A stretch of 64,000 bases of DNA from Fen-178 sp963722575. Its GTDB lineage: Bacteria > Acidobacteriota > Terriglobia > Bryobacterales > Bryobacteraceae. Positions 16,122-25,617 of this stretch are shown piece by piece. Numbering within the stretch: position 1 is the stretch's first letter; every line of letters starts with the position of its first letter. The notes under the pieces were generated by a model, which ran no database searches, was not told where the DNA came from, and saw only the letters and a list, made by a program, of their open reading frames with translations. The stretch is taken from the NCBI GenBank assembly GCA_963722575.1, contig CAVRNR010000006.1:992001-1056000 (forward strand). Reading direction: 5' to 3'. Both the position numbers and the translations under genes were made by a program.

Positions 16122-16512
16122 AACCGAACCGTCTCGCGGCGCCGCCCGCGCGTCGGAGCCAACGGAAGGACCATCTCTCACCTTTGACCTCGCCGAGCAG
16201 ATCGCATCCCTGCGCCAGGAGCCCTACTGGCAAAGCGGTCGAAACTCCAAAACGATCGTCAAGTACCCGGACTTCCGTGTTGTCCTGACAGCGATCCAGG
16301 CGAAAACTATGATTCACGAGCACCACGCTGCCGGCCGCATCTCGGTGCAAACGGTGCAAGGTCATCTACGAATGCATGCCGGCGGAAAGGAGTTTGATCT
16401 GCCGGCTGGACGGGTGCTTCTGCTGGATCGCGTCATGCCTCACGATGTCGTGGCTATCGAGGACAGCGCGTTCCTGCTGACCATCGCGTGGCCCGAGGGG
16501 GAGGAGCACTAA
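16114..16512 (+). CDS. Small cupin protein
   Basis: About 132 residues. After a polar head comes a single cupin barrel: FRVVLTAIQAKTMIHEHHAAGRISVQTVQGHLRMHAGGKEFDLPAGRVLLLDRVMPHDVVAIEDSAFLLTIAW. H-E-H-H and the later P-H-D supply metal-ligand-like residues. I prefer the ATG at 16114 because AAGGAAGG lies just upstream; an ATG 11 codons earlier sits inside the DUF488 gene. A relative occurs, truncated, at 30.9-31.3 kb on the other strand. Six bases separate it from nuoA, so it is most likely in the nuo transcript. The role is unknown: sensor, binding protein or enzyme are all possible. Confidence 0.82.
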   Translation: MPETEPSRGAARASEPTEGPSLTFDLAEQIASLRQEPYWQSGRNSKTIVKYPDFRVVLTAIQAKTMIHEHHAAGRISVQTVQGHLRMHAGGKEFDLPAGRVLLLDRVMPHDVVAIEDSAFLLTIAWPEGEEH

Positions 16513-16518
16513 CCGTAC

Positions 16519-16884
16519 ATGTGGCCTCTGGGCGTATATTTCGCGCTGGTGTTGCTCTTGGTCGCCGGCATGCTCGTCGTCTCGTACCTGCTTGGCCAGC
16601 GGCATCGCCAACGGGCGACGGGCGCCCCCTATGAGGGGGGCATTCTGTCGGAGGGCTCGGCGCGCGCACGCCTCTCGGCCAAGTTCTACCTGGTGGCGAT
16701 GTTCTTCGTCATCTTTGACCTGGAAGCGGTGTTTCTGTTTGCCTGGGCCGTCGCGGCACGCTCTCTGGGCTGGCCCGCATTCTGGGAAGTGGTGATATTT
16801 GTCGGAATCCTCGCCGCCGCCTTACTGTATCTCTGGCGTGTCGGCGCACTGGATTGGAGCAGTACCTCTAAACAAAGGGAGTAG
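16519..16884 (+). CDS. nuoA: NADH-quinone oxidoreductase subunit A
   Basis: A 121-residue membrane subunit with three helices (start YFALVLLLVAGMLVVSYLLG, then FYLVAMFFVIFDLEAVFLFAWAV, then VVIFVGILAAALLYLWRVG). The conserved loop APYEGGILSEGSARARLSAKFYLVA and the acidic FDLEAVFLFAWA helix identify NuoA. It sits at the junction of the membrane and peripheral arms of complex I, next to the quinone cavity. First of fourteen nuo genes in the standard order; the preceding cupin gene ends six bases upstream. Confidence 0.95.
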   Translation: MWPLGVYFALVLLLVAGMLVVSYLLGQRHRQRATGAPYEGGILSEGSARARLSAKFYLVAMFFVIFDLEAVFLFAWAVAARSLGWPAFWEVVIFVGILAAALLYLWRVGALDWSSTSKQRE

Positions 16885-16890
16885 GCGAAA

Positions 16891-17532
16891 ATGCGGTGGT
16901 CCATTACCAAACCGGGCAAAGTTCCGGAGGAGTCGAAGCAGGAACGGAGCACCTTCGACGACGCGGTACGCCGCAACGTGATTCTGTCGCGCTTGCAGGA
17001 TCTGGTGTCCTGGGGACGCAAGAATTCAATCTGGCCCTTCAATTTCGGCCTTTCCTGCTGCTATGTCGAAATGGCCACCAGCATCACGAGCAAGTATGAC
17101 GTGGCGCGCTTTGGTGCCGAAGTAATTCGCGGCACACCGCGCGAGGCCGATCTCATGGTCATTGCCGGCACCGTGTTCATCAAAATGGCCCCGGTTATCC
17201 AGCGCCTCTACGAGCAGATGATGGAGCCTCGCTGGGTAATCTCGATGGGCTCCTGTGCGAATTCCGGCGGCATGTACGACATCTACAGCGTGGTGCAGGG
17301 CGTAGACAAGTTCCTGCCTGTCGATGTATACGTGCCAGGTTGCCCGCCGCGGCCGGATGCGTTTCTGGAAGGCCTGACGCTCTTGCAGACGGCTGTCGGG
17401 ACCGAGCGCCGGCCCTTGAGTTGGGTGATTGGGCCGCAGGGTGTCGAACGTCCGCCTATGCCTTCCCTGCGCGATCTCAAGCGCTCTCTCCGCCAGCAGG
17501 CCACGGATCTGCGCACTCAGGATCGTGTGTGA
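16891..17532 (+). CDS. nuoB: NADH-quinone oxidoreductase subunit B
   Basis: A 213-residue peripheral-arm subunit that holds the last cluster, N2, before quinone. Ligands are visible: C56-C57 in FGLSCCYVEMA, C122 in MGSCANSGG and C151 in VPGCPPRPDAF. Six bases follow nuoA. The C-terminal 50 residues past the core are a longer basic tail than in short NuoB forms. The stop overlaps the GTG start of nuoCD (GTGA). Confidence 0.96.
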   Translation: MRWSITKPGKVPEESKQERSTFDDAVRRNVILSRLQDLVSWGRKNSIWPFNFGLSCCYVEMATSITSKYDVARFGAEVIRGTPREADLMVIAGTVFIKMAPVIQRLYEQMMEPRWVISMGSCANSGGMYDIYSVVQGVDKFLPVDVYVPGCPPRPDAFLEGLTLLQTAVGTERRPLSWVIGPQGVERPPMPSLRDLKRSLRQQATDLRTQDRV

Positions 17533-19280
17533 GCACCACGGCAACCATCAATCCGATCGATTCGCTGCAGGAGCAGTATGGCAGCGATGTGACGCCACAA
17601 CTTACCTGTGACGGGATGCCTACCTTTTGGGCGCCGCGGGAGCGTGTGCGTGAAATCCTGGGATATCTCAAAGGCGAGATCGATCGGCCGTACGCCATGC
17701 TCTACGACCTGACCGCGATCGATGACAGGATGCGGGCGAATCGGAACGGGTTGCCACCCTCTGCTTTCACGGTCGTCTATCACTTGTTTTCCTTCGAGCG
17801 CAATGCGTATATCCGCATAAAGACCGCTCTTCACGCTGATTCCCTATCGATCGACAGCATCACGCGCCTCTGGCCAGCGGCGAATTGGTACGAGCGCGAA
17901 GTGTGGGATATGTTCGGGATTTCTTTTTCAGGACACCCTCACCTGCAACGCATCCTGATGCCCAGAAGCTGGACAGGACATCCGTTGCGAAAGGACCACC
18001 CCGCGCGCGCCACAGAGATGGGGCCGTTCCACCTTTCCGAAGAGAAGGAGGAGGCCGAACAGGAGTTGTTGCGCTTCCGCCCCGAAGAGTGGGGCATGCA
18101 GCGTAGCCGTGACGACAGCGATTTCATCTTTCTGAACCTCGGCCCGCAACATCCCGGCACACACGGTGTCCTGCGGATTGTGGTTCAACTCGACGGTGAG
18201 GAGATCGTCGATGCCGTGCCCGAGATCGGATTCCATCATCGCGGCGCGGAGAAGATGGGGGAGCGCCAGTCCTGGCATACCTATATTCCGTACACCGATC
18301 GCGTGGATTACCTGGGCGGCGTGATAAACAACCTCGCTTACCTCACGGCCGTAGAGAAACTGGCGGGAATCACTGTTCCGCCGCGCGCCCAGGTGATCCG
18401 CGTGATGCTCTCCGAATTGTTTCGGATCATCAGCCACCTGGTCTGGTACGGCACGTTCGCGCAGGACCTGGGACAGCTTTCGCCGGTGTTTTATACGTTC
18501 AACGATCGGGAACGCGCGTTTGACATCATCGAAGCCATTTGTGGGGCGCGCATGCATCCCAACTGGTTTCGCATCGGAGGCGTGGCGGCGGACCTGCCGG
18601 AGGGTTGGGACGGCATGTTCCGCGATTTCATCCGCTATTTCCCGCCCCGTCTGGCCGAATACGACCGCGAAGTATTGCGCAACCGCATCTTTCAGGCACG
18701 CACCAAGGGAATCGGCAGTTTCACTAAGGAAGAGGCGATCGAGTGGGGCGTCACGGGACCGGGGCTGCGGGCCTGCGATTTCGAATGGGACTTTCGCAAG
18801 AAGCAGCCCTATTCGGGCTACGAACACTTCGAATTCGATATTCCCACCGCCGCCCATGGCGACTGCTACGACCGTGCGCTGGTCCGCGTGGAGGAAATGC
18901 GGCAGAGCCTGCGCATCATCGAGCAGTGCGTGAACGGTATGCCGGATGGACCGTACAAATCGGATCATGCGCTGGCGACTCCTCCTGTGAAGGATCGCAC
19001 CATGCACGACATCGAAACTCTCATTACGCATTTTTTGGGCGTCGGGTGGGGACCGGTGATACCGCCCGGCGAAGCGTTGGGCGCCATCGAGGCCACCAAG
19101 GGCAACAACGGTTATTACCTGGTGAGCGATGGCAGCACGGTCTCCTACCGCACTCGCATTCGGACGCCTTCGTTTGCCCATATGCAGATGCTGCCGCAGC
19201 TCTGTCGCGGCAGAATGATCCCCGACCTGTTGGCGGTTCTGGGGGCGATGGATTTCGTACTGGCGGACATCGATCGATGA
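17529..19280 (+). CDS. nuoCD: Fused NADH-quinone oxidoreductase subunits C and D
   Basis: About 583 residues from the GTG at 17529, which overlaps the nuoB stop; earlier in-frame ATGs would run inside nuoB. Residues 1-190 are NuoC (TVVYHLFSFERNAYIRIKT, then WYEREVWDMFGISFSGHP and HPLRKDHP). The rest is NuoD (LNLGPQHPGTHGVLRIVVQLDGE, IGFHHRGAEKMGE, the late YPPGEALGAIEATKG-like region), where HPGTHG holds the quinone-site His. The C-D fusion is as in enterobacteria and some other groups. Ten bases separate it from nuoE. Confidence 0.95.
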   Translation: MSTTATINPIDSLQEQYGSDVTPQLTCDGMPTFWAPRERVREILGYLKGEIDRPYAMLYDLTAIDDRMRANRNGLPPSAFTVVYHLFSFERNAYIRIKTALHADSLSIDSITRLWPAANWYEREVWDMFGISFSGHPHLQRILMPRSWTGHPLRKDHPARATEMGPFHLSEEKEEAEQELLRFRPEEWGMQRSRDDSDFIFLNLGPQHPGTHGVLRIVVQLDGEEIVDAVPEIGFHHRGAEKMGERQSWHTYIPYTDRVDYLGGVINNLAYLTAVEKLAGITVPPRAQVIRVMLSELFRIISHLVWYGTFAQDLGQLSPVFYTFNDRERAFDIIEAICGARMHPNWFRIGGVAADLPEGWDGMFRDFIRYFPPRLAEYDREVLRNRIFQARTKGIGSFTKEEAIEWGVTGPGLRACDFEWDFRKKQPYSGYEHFEFDIPTAAHGDCYDRALVRVEEMRQSLRIIEQCVNGMPDGPYKSDHALATPPVKDRTMHDIETLITHFLGVGWGPVIPPGEALGAIEATKGNNGYYLVSDGSTVSYRTRIRTPSFAHMQMLPQLCRGRMIPDLLAVLGAMDFVLADIDR

Positions 19281-19289
19281 GGAGCGATT

Positions 19290-19754
19290 GTGTTGGCGCC
19301 TGAAGAGAGAAGCGAGATCGAGGCCGAGTTCCCGCACTATCCGAACAGGAAAGCCGTCTGCATCGATGCTATGAAGATCGTGCAGAAGCACCGCGGCTGG
19401 GTGTCGGATGAGGCGCTCCACGACATCGGCGAACTGCTCGGGATGTCGGACGCCGACCTGGATGGTATCGCCACGTTCTACAACCTGATCTTCCGAAGGC
19501 CGGTGGGCCGCCACGTGATCTATCTCTGCGACAGCGTCAGTTGCTGGATCATGGGGGCCGACCGGCAGTGTCGCCATGCTTCCGAACGGCTCGGCGTCCA
19601 GCCGGGTGAAACCACCGCCGACGAGCGTTTTACGCTGCTTCCGATCGTCTGTCTGGGAGCGTGCGACCACGCGCCGGTCATGATGATTGACGATGACCTC
19701 CACCTCGATCTGACTCCTGAAAAGATCGACCAGATACTGGGGGGCTACAAGTAA
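19290..19754 (+). CDS. nuoE: NADH-quinone oxidoreductase subunit E
   Basis: A 154-residue thioredoxin-like subunit with the 2Fe-2S cluster N1a: C80-x4-C85 (YLCDSVSCWIMGA) and C121-x3-C125 (VCLGACDHAP). It starts with GTG, nine bases after the nuoCD stop with GAGGAGCG as ribosome site, and ends on the nuoF ATG. With NuoF and NuoG it forms the NADH-oxidising module, so this complex I is the NADH-accepting kind, not the reduced 11-subunit form. Confidence 0.95.
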   Translation: MLAPEERSEIEAEFPHYPNRKAVCIDAMKIVQKHRGWVSDEALHDIGELLGMSDADLDGIATFYNLIFRRPVGRHVIYLCDSVSCWIMGADRQCRHASERLGVQPGETTADERFTLLPIVCLGACDHAPVMMIDDDLHLDLTPEKIDQILGGYK

Positions 19755-21028
19755 TGCCGACGGAAAAGCCGCTCACCGGAAACATGCGACCGGATCGTGA
19801 GGCACTGGACCGCGATCCCTACGAGCGCGCCGGCGGCTATCGTGCGCTGCGCAAGGCAGTACAGAGCATGACGCCGGAAGCGGTCACCGAGGAAGTGAAG
19901 TCCTCGAACCTGCGAGGCCGTGGTGGCGCAGGATTCCCCACTGGGCTGAAGTGGACCTTCGTCCCAAAGAAGGCGCCACACCCGAGATACCTGGTCGCTA
20001 ACGCCGACGAGATGGAGCCCGGAACGTTCAAGGACCGGGTGCTCCTGGAAGGCGACCCCCACCAGTTGATCGAAGGCATGGCTCTCGCTGGATATGCCAC
20101 CGGCACCGACGTGGCTTACATTTTCCTGCGTGGCGAATACAAGCTTGCGGCCCGGCGGATTGAGAAGGCCATAGCGGAAGCTTATGGGGCCGGCTATCTG
20201 GGGAAGAACATTCTCGGCTCCGGCTACAGTCTCGAGTTGTACTTGCACGTCAGCGCCGGCCGTTACATGTGCGGCGAAGAAACCGGGATGCTGAATGCCC
20301 TCGAAGGCAAACGCGCCAACCCGCGCGCCAAGCCGCCGTTCCCACCGGTTTCGGGACTCTTTGGCAAGCCAACAACGGTCAACAACGTGGAAACTCTATG
20401 CAACGTGCCGCACATTATCAACAACGGCGCGGCGTGGTTCAGAAGCCTGAGCCGCAGCAAGGATAGCGGGACCAAGCTCTACGGCGCCAGCGGCAAAGTG
20501 AAACGCCCCGGTATCTGGGAGTTGCCCATGGGCGTCACGATCCGAGAGCTGTTGGAGGACCACGCGGGGGGAATGTGCGACGGCGTTCGCTTTCGAGGGC
20601 TGCTCCCTGGCGGCGCTTCCACGGATTTCCTCGTGGAACGACACCTGGACGTTGCCATGGACTTCACTCAAGTCCAGAGGGCGGGCAGCCGCATGGGTAC
20701 CGGCACCATGATCGTGCTTGACGACCAAACCTGCCCTGTCGGCATGGTCTGGAACCTGGAACGCTTTTTCGCGCAGGAATCCTGCGGCTGGTGCACACCG
20801 TGCTGGAGTGGCCTGGGATGGGTGGAGCGCATCCTGAGGGCGATGGAAGAAGGGCACGGCCAACCCGGAGACCTCGATAAACTGGCGTTTCAAGCACGGT
20901 TTTGGACGCCTGGCCATACCTTTTGCGCGCTTGCGCCGGGCGCCGCCGAGCCGCTACAGAGCGCGTTGAAATACTTCCGCGCTGATTTCGAGCGCCACAT
21001 CAACGAGAAGCGCTGCCCGTGGAGATGA
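19754..21028 (+). CDS. nuoF: NADH-quinone oxidoreductase subunit F
   Basis: A 424-residue subunit that binds NADH and FMN and carries cluster N3. The Gly-rich LRGRGGAGFPTGLKW binds NADH/FMN, SAGRYMCGEETGMLNALEG and VNNVETLCNVPHI are family blocks, and cluster ligands are in ESCGWCTPCWSG plus the Cys in HTFCALAPGA. Its ATG overlaps the nuoE stop, and nuoG follows after one base. Confidence 0.96.
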   Translation: MPTEKPLTGNMRPDREALDRDPYERAGGYRALRKAVQSMTPEAVTEEVKSSNLRGRGGAGFPTGLKWTFVPKKAPHPRYLVANADEMEPGTFKDRVLLEGDPHQLIEGMALAGYATGTDVAYIFLRGEYKLAARRIEKAIAEAYGAGYLGKNILGSGYSLELYLHVSAGRYMCGEETGMLNALEGKRANPRAKPPFPPVSGLFGKPTTVNNVETLCNVPHIINNGAAWFRSLSRSKDSGTKLYGASGKVKRPGIWELPMGVTIRELLEDHAGGMCDGVRFRGLLPGGASTDFLVERHLDVAMDFTQVQRAGSRMGTGTMIVLDDQTCPVGMVWNLERFFAQESCGWCTPCWSGLGWVERILRAMEEGHGQPGDLDKLAFQARFWTPGHTFCALAPGAAEPLQSALKYFRADFERHINEKRCPWR

Positions 21029-21029
21029 C

Positions 21030-23633
21030 ATGGCGACCGTGTATGTGGACAACCAACCGTACCAGATATACCCCAAGCAGAACCTGCTACACGGTTGCCT
21101 GTCGTTGGGCATGAACCTGCCGTATTTTTGCTGGCACCCCGCACTCGGTTCGGTGGGCGCCTGCCGCCAGTGCGCCGTCAAGCAGTTTAAGGATGAAGCG
21201 GACACGCACGGCAAGATCGTGATGGCCTGCATGACTCCCGCCGCCGAAGGCACCCGCATCTCGATTCAGGATGCGGAGGCGTCGGAGTTCCGGGCCGCCA
21301 TTATTGAAGGCCTGATGGTGAACCATCCGCACGACTGTCCGGTGTGCGATGAGGGCGGCGAGTGCCACCTGCAAGACATGACCGTCATGACGGGCCACGA
21401 CTATCGACGCTACACATTCGAGAAACGCACGTTTCGCAACCAGTACCTGGGCCCGTTCGTGAACCACGAGATGAACCGCTGCATCCAGTGCTATCGCTGC
21501 GTACGTTTCTATCGGGAGTACGCCGGAGGAAACGATCTGAACGCATTTGCTTTGCGGGACATCGTTTTCTTCGGCCGCGACCGTGACGGAGTGCTCGAGA
21601 GCGAATTCGCCGGGAATCTGGTTGAAGTATGCCCCACAGGCGTCTTCACCGATGCCACTCTGAAGCGGCACTATACGCGCAAATGGGACCTGCAAATGGC
21701 GCCGTCGGTGTGCGTGCATTGCGCTCTGGGATGCAACATCACTGCGGCCGAACGGTACGGAATGTTGCGGCGTCTCGTGAACCGTTACAACGGCGAGGTC
21801 AACGGCTATTTTCTCTGCGACCGCGGCCGGTTCGGTTATGAATTTGTGAACAGCGAACGGCGAATCCAGCGGCCGTTACTACAGAGCAAGGCCGCTACCG
21901 CGGAGACTGCGCTCGGCTACCTGCGAGGGCAGGCGCCGGGCAAGACGATCGGAATCGGCTCGCCGCGCGCATCGCTCGAGAGCAACTTCGCATTACGATC
22001 GCTCGTTGGTGAAGGACGGTTCTATGCGGGCATTCCCGCCACTGAATCCCGGTTGCTGAAGCTGATATTGGACATTCTGCGCGACGGTCCCGCACATACC
22101 CCGTCGCTGCGCGAAGTGGAATCCGCCGATGCCGTGCTCATCCTGGGAGAAGATGTCACCAACGTTGCTCCTCGAATGGCGCTGAGCCTGCGGCAGTCGG
22201 TGCGCCAGCAGCCCATGCAGATCGCCGAGCGACTGCGTATCCCGCTGTGGATGGACCATGGGGTGCGTGAGGCGGTGCAGGAGGAGAGAGGGCCCCTGTT
22301 CATCGCCAGCACCGGCGCCACGCGTCTGGATGACATCGCCACGCGCACGTATCGCGCTGCACCCGACGACCAGGCGCGGCTTGGCTTCGCGGTGGCGAAC
22401 GCGCTGGATCCACGTGCGCCTGCGCCGTCAGATCTTTCCGCAGCAATGCTGACGCTGGCGGCGGAAATCGCCAAAGCTCTCAAGACCGCCAAACGCCCTC
22501 TCGTCATCTCAGGTCCAAGTAATCGCAGCGCGGCGCTCATCCAGGCTGCGGCGAATGTGGTGTGGGCATTGCCTGGCGCCTCGCTGGCATTCACCGCGCC
22601 GGAGTGCAATAGCCTCGGCCTCGCGCTGATGGATGCTCCTGCGCTGGATGCCGCGATTGAAGCCCAGGCAGACACTGTCATCATTCTGGAAAACGACCTC
22701 TACCGGCGACTCCCCGCCCCGGTCGTGGACAAGTTTCTGGCGCGCTTTCAGCACGTGGTGGCTTTCGACCATCTGGAAACCGCGACCACGACAAAGGCGG
22801 AACTGGTTCTGCCGGTCGCTACCTTCGCCGAAGGGGATGGCACTCTGGTGAGCAGCGAAGGGCGGGCGCAGCGTTTCTTTCGAGTTTTCGTACCGCCCGC
22901 TCCAATTCAGGAAAGCTGGCGCTGGCTGGGATCGTGGGAAACGCTGGACAACGTCGTCGCGGCGCTCGCGGCCGGGCTGCCGCAACTGGCCGCTGTCGCC
23001 CGTGCTGCGCCCTCCGCCGATTTCCGCATGGCGGACGCGAAGGTCCCGCGCGAGCCGCATCGCTACAGCGGCCGAACCTCCATGCTGGCCAATATCAGCG
23101 TCCACGAGCCGAAGCCACCTGACGACCCGGATTCATCCCTCTCGTTTTCCATGGAAGGAAACCCGGACCAGCCGCCTTCTGCTCTGCTCCCGTTTTTCTG
23201 GACGCCGGGATGGAACTCCATTCAGGCGGTGAATAAGTTTCAGGCTGAGATCGGCGGTCCACTGCGACAGGGCGACCCGGGTGTACGAGTCATAGAGCGG
23301 GGTGGAACCGAGTTCAGATTCTTCGAGCAACCGCCTCCGGCGTTCGAAACGCGGGAAGACGAACGGCTGGTGGTTCCGCTCTATCACATCTTCGGCTCCG
23401 AGGAACTGAGCCGCTCGGCGCCGGCCATCGCGGAACTGTCACCTGAACCGTACGTCGCTCTCAATCCGGAAGAGGCCTCGAGTTTCGGCAAGGAAGTGGA
23501 GCTGTTCGGCCAACGTCTTCCAGTAAAGATCGCGGCAGACTTGCCGAAGGGTTTAGCCGGCGTCCCGGCGGGAATGCCGCCATTTGCCGGCCTGGATCTG
23601 CCGGTGTGGAGCAGGATCTCCGCCTTGCCATGA
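21030..23633 (+). CDS. nuoG: NADH-quinone oxidoreductase subunit G
   Basis: An 867-residue subunit. In order: a 2Fe-2S ferredoxin domain (PYFCWHPALGSVGACRQC, then CMTP), the His-Cys 4Fe-4S region (HPHDCPVCDEGGECHLQ), a second 4Fe-4S set (CIQCYRCVRF and VEVCPTG), then a molybdopterin-type domain that opens with CVHCALGCN and a Cys in YFLCDRGRF. That last set fits the extra cluster N7, present only in some bacteria. No molybdenum function is expected. It is the longest gene of the cluster and has no visible breaks. nuoH starts on its stop (ATGA). Confidence 0.95.
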   Translation: MATVYVDNQPYQIYPKQNLLHGCLSLGMNLPYFCWHPALGSVGACRQCAVKQFKDEADTHGKIVMACMTPAAEGTRISIQDAEASEFRAAIIEGLMVNHPHDCPVCDEGGECHLQDMTVMTGHDYRRYTFEKRTFRNQYLGPFVNHEMNRCIQCYRCVRFYREYAGGNDLNAFALRDIVFFGRDRDGVLESEFAGNLVEVCPTGVFTDATLKRHYTRKWDLQMAPSVCVHCALGCNITAAERYGMLRRLVNRYNGEVNGYFLCDRGRFGYEFVNSERRIQRPLLQSKAATAETALGYLRGQAPGKTIGIGSPRASLESNFALRSLVGEGRFYAGIPATESRLLKLILDILRDGPAHTPSLREVESADAVLILGEDVTNVAPRMALSLRQSVRQQPMQIAERLRIPLWMDHGVREAVQEERGPLFIASTGATRLDDIATRTYRAAPDDQARLGFAVANALDPRAPAPSDLSAAMLTLAAEIAKALKTAKRPLVISGPSNRSAALIQAAANVVWALPGASLAFTAPECNSLGLALMDAPALDAAIEAQADTVIILENDLYRRLPAPVVDKFLARFQHVVAFDHLETATTTKAELVLPVATFAEGDGTLVSSEGRAQRFFRVFVPPAPIQESWRWLGSWETLDNVVAALAAGLPQLAAVARAAPSADFRMADAKVPREPHRYSGRTSMLANISVHEPKPPDDPDSSLSFSMEGNPDQPPSALLPFFWTPGWNSIQAVNKFQAEIGGPLRQGDPGVRVIERGGTEFRFFEQPPPAFETREDERLVVPLYHIFGSEELSRSAPAIAELSPEPYVALNPEEASSFGKEVELFGQRLPVKIAADLPKGLAGVPAGMPPFAGLDLPVWSRISALP

Positions 23634-24583
23634 CGAGCCCCTATCCCATCCTCTGCATCATCGGCGTGCTTGTGGTGGCACTCACGCTGGCGGCCGGGCT
23701 GATCTGGCTGGAACGCCGGCTTCTCGCATTGTGGCAGGACCGGTACGGCCCGAATCGCGTTGGTCCTTTTGGGTTGCTTCAGGTGGTGGCGGACATGATC
23801 AAAATCTTCTTCAAAGAGGATTGGATCCCGCCGTTTGCCGACAAAGCCGTCTTCGTTCTCGCACCGGCAGTGATCGTCGTGACCGTGCTCATGTCCTTCG
23901 CCGTGTTGCCGATCGCGCCGGGCATTATCGTCAGCGACCTGAATGTCGGCCTGCTGTTCGTGCTGGCGATGTCCTCTCTCGGAGTCTACAGCGTGGTATT
24001 AGCGGGGTGGTCGTCGGACAACAAGTACTCGCTGCTTGGAGGCCTCCGAGCCGCGGCCCAAATGCTGAGCTACGAAGTTTTCATGGGGCTGTCGCTCATG
24101 GGCGTCGTGCTGCTTGCAGGCTCCTTCGACTTGTCTACGATTGTCGAAGCGCAACGGCATCTCTGGTTCGTGGTGCCGCAGTTTCTCGGCTTCCTCCTGT
24201 TCCTCATCGCCGGTGTGGCCGAGACCCGGCGGCTGCCGTTCGACTTGCCCGAAGCGGAAAGTGAGTTGGTTGCCGGCTTCCACTCCGAATATTCCGGCAT
24301 GAAATTCGGTATGTTCTTCGTCGGCGAATATCTCGGGGTGATCCTGATTTCGTCGCTGATCGGCATTCTCTTCTTTGGTGGCTGGCTGGGGCCCGTACTT
24401 CCTCCCATAGTCTGGTTCCTGCTCAAGACGTTCTTCTTCATATCCTTTTTCATCCTGCTGCGGGCATCTCTGCCGCGGCCACGCTTTGACCAGTTGATGT
24501 CCTGGGGCTGGAAAGTGATGTTACCCCTGTCATTGGCCAACCTGTTAGTCACGGGCGCTGTAACGCTCGCATGGAGCAAATGA
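23630..24583 (+). CDS. nuoH: NADH-quinone oxidoreductase subunit H
   Basis: About 317 residues with eight hydrophobic segments. The motif LERRLLALWQDRYGPNRVGPFGLLQVVADMIKIFFKED is the classical quinone-site loop of NuoH, and AETRRLPFDLPEAESELVAGFHSEYSGMKF is the second signature. I place the start at the ATG overlapping the nuoG stop; an ATG eight codons earlier would lie inside nuoG. nuoI follows one base later. Confidence 0.95.
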   Translation: MTSPYPILCIIGVLVVALTLAAGLIWLERRLLALWQDRYGPNRVGPFGLLQVVADMIKIFFKEDWIPPFADKAVFVLAPAVIVVTVLMSFAVLPIAPGIIVSDLNVGLLFVLAMSSLGVYSVVLAGWSSDNKYSLLGGLRAAAQMLSYEVFMGLSLMGVVLLAGSFDLSTIVEAQRHLWFVVPQFLGFLLFLIAGVAETRRLPFDLPEAESELVAGFHSEYSGMKFGMFFVGEYLGVILISSLIGILFFGGWLGPVLPPIVWFLLKTFFFISFFILLRASLPRPRFDQLMSWGWKVMLPLSLANLLVTGAVTLAWSK

Positions 24584-24584
24584 A

Positions 24585-25100
24585 ATGTTCAGCATCATCC
24601 GGACCATCTGGTACGTGCTTCTGCACATGTTTCATAAACGTGTTACGGTTCTGTATCCCGAACAGAAACCCTACCTTTCCCCCCGGTATCGCGGCCGCAT
24701 CGTCCTTTCGCGCGATCCGGATGGGGGTGAGCGATGTGTAGCGTGCTATCTCTGTGCAGTGGTTTGTCCGGTGGACTGCATTGCTCTCCAGGCAACGGAA
24801 GACCCAACCGGCAGGCGTTACCCGGACTTCTTCCGCATCAATTTCTCGCGCTGCATCTTTTGCGGCCTCTGTGAGGAGGCGTGCCCCACTTATGCCATCC
24901 AACTGACTCCCGATTTCGAAATGGGCGAGTACCATCGGCAAAACATGGTGTACGAAAAACAGGACTTGCTGATCAGCGGTCCCGGCAAATACCCCGGATA
25001 CAACTATTGGCGCGTGGCCGGCGTGAAGATCGACGGAAAGGATAAGGGCGAGGCAGAGAACGAAGGCCGCCCCGTGGACCTACATAGCCTCCTGCCGTGA
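24585..25100 (+). CDS. nuoI: NADH-quinone oxidoreductase subunit I
   Basis: A 171-residue protein with two 4Fe-4S ferredoxin motifs: C51-x2-C-x2-C-x3-C (CVACYLCAVVCP) and C90-x2-C-x2-C-x3-C (CIFCGLCEEACP), clusters N6a and N6b that relay electrons to N2 in NuoB. The N-terminal amphipathic stretch lies on the membrane. Seven bases separate it from nuoJ. Confidence 0.96.
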   Translation: MFSIIRTIWYVLLHMFHKRVTVLYPEQKPYLSPRYRGRIVLSRDPDGGERCVACYLCAVVCPVDCIALQATEDPTGRRYPDFFRINFSRCIFCGLCEEACPTYAIQLTPDFEMGEYHRQNMVYEKQDLLISGPGKYPGYNYWRVAGVKIDGKDKGEAENEGRPVDLHSLLP

Positions 25101-25107
25101 GCAGCCT

Positions 25108-25617
25108 ATGACGATTGTGTTTTATGTCGCGGGCGCGGTGGCGATTCTCTCCACGGCCCTGATGATCACCCGCCTCCATGCGGTGCACGCGCTGCTGTAC
25201 CTGATCGTTTCGCTGTTGGCCGTCTCGGTGGTCTTCTACACGCTCGGCGCGCCGTTCATCGCCGCGCTGGAGGTGATCATCTATGCGGGCGCAATCATGG
25301 TGCTCTTTGTGTTCGTAGTCATGCTGCTGAACCTGGGTGAACAGGCCGCCCGAACCGAGCGCGCACTACTCAAGCCCTCCATGTGGACCGGGCCTTTGAT
25401 CCTTGCGACCATCCTGATGGCTGGGTTCGTCTATCTGCTGGCCGTGAGCTCCGGCGGAAGTTCCGGAGGGGCAATGACTGGGCCGCGCGATGTGGGAGCG
25501 GCGCTGTTCGGACCGTACCTGATCGGCGTTGAGCTGGCCTCGATGCTGCTGCTCGGTGGCCTCGTGGGAGCGTATCACCTGGGATGGCGAAGAGTCCCGA
25601 AACCGGAGGTCAGGTGA
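25108..25617 (+). CDS. nuoJ: NADH-quinone oxidoreductase subunit J
   Basis: A 169-residue membrane subunit with five helices. The family block is LEVIIYAGAIMVLFVFVVMLLNLG in helix three, the helix whose twist couples quinone chemistry to proton pumping. The stop overlaps the nuoK ATG by one base. Confidence 0.94.
   Translation: MTIVFYVAGAVAILSTALMITRLHAVHALLYLIVSLLAVSVVFYTLGAPFIAALEVIIYAGAIMVLFVFVVMLLNLGEQAARTERALLKPSMWTGPLILATILMAGFVYLLAVSSGGSSGGAMTGPRDVGAALFGPYLIGVELASMLLLGGLVGAYHLGWRRVPKPEVR

Noticed and set aside
17928..19703. 591-codon minus-strand frame over nuoCD and nuoE
   Set aside because: Antisense of conserved complex I genes.
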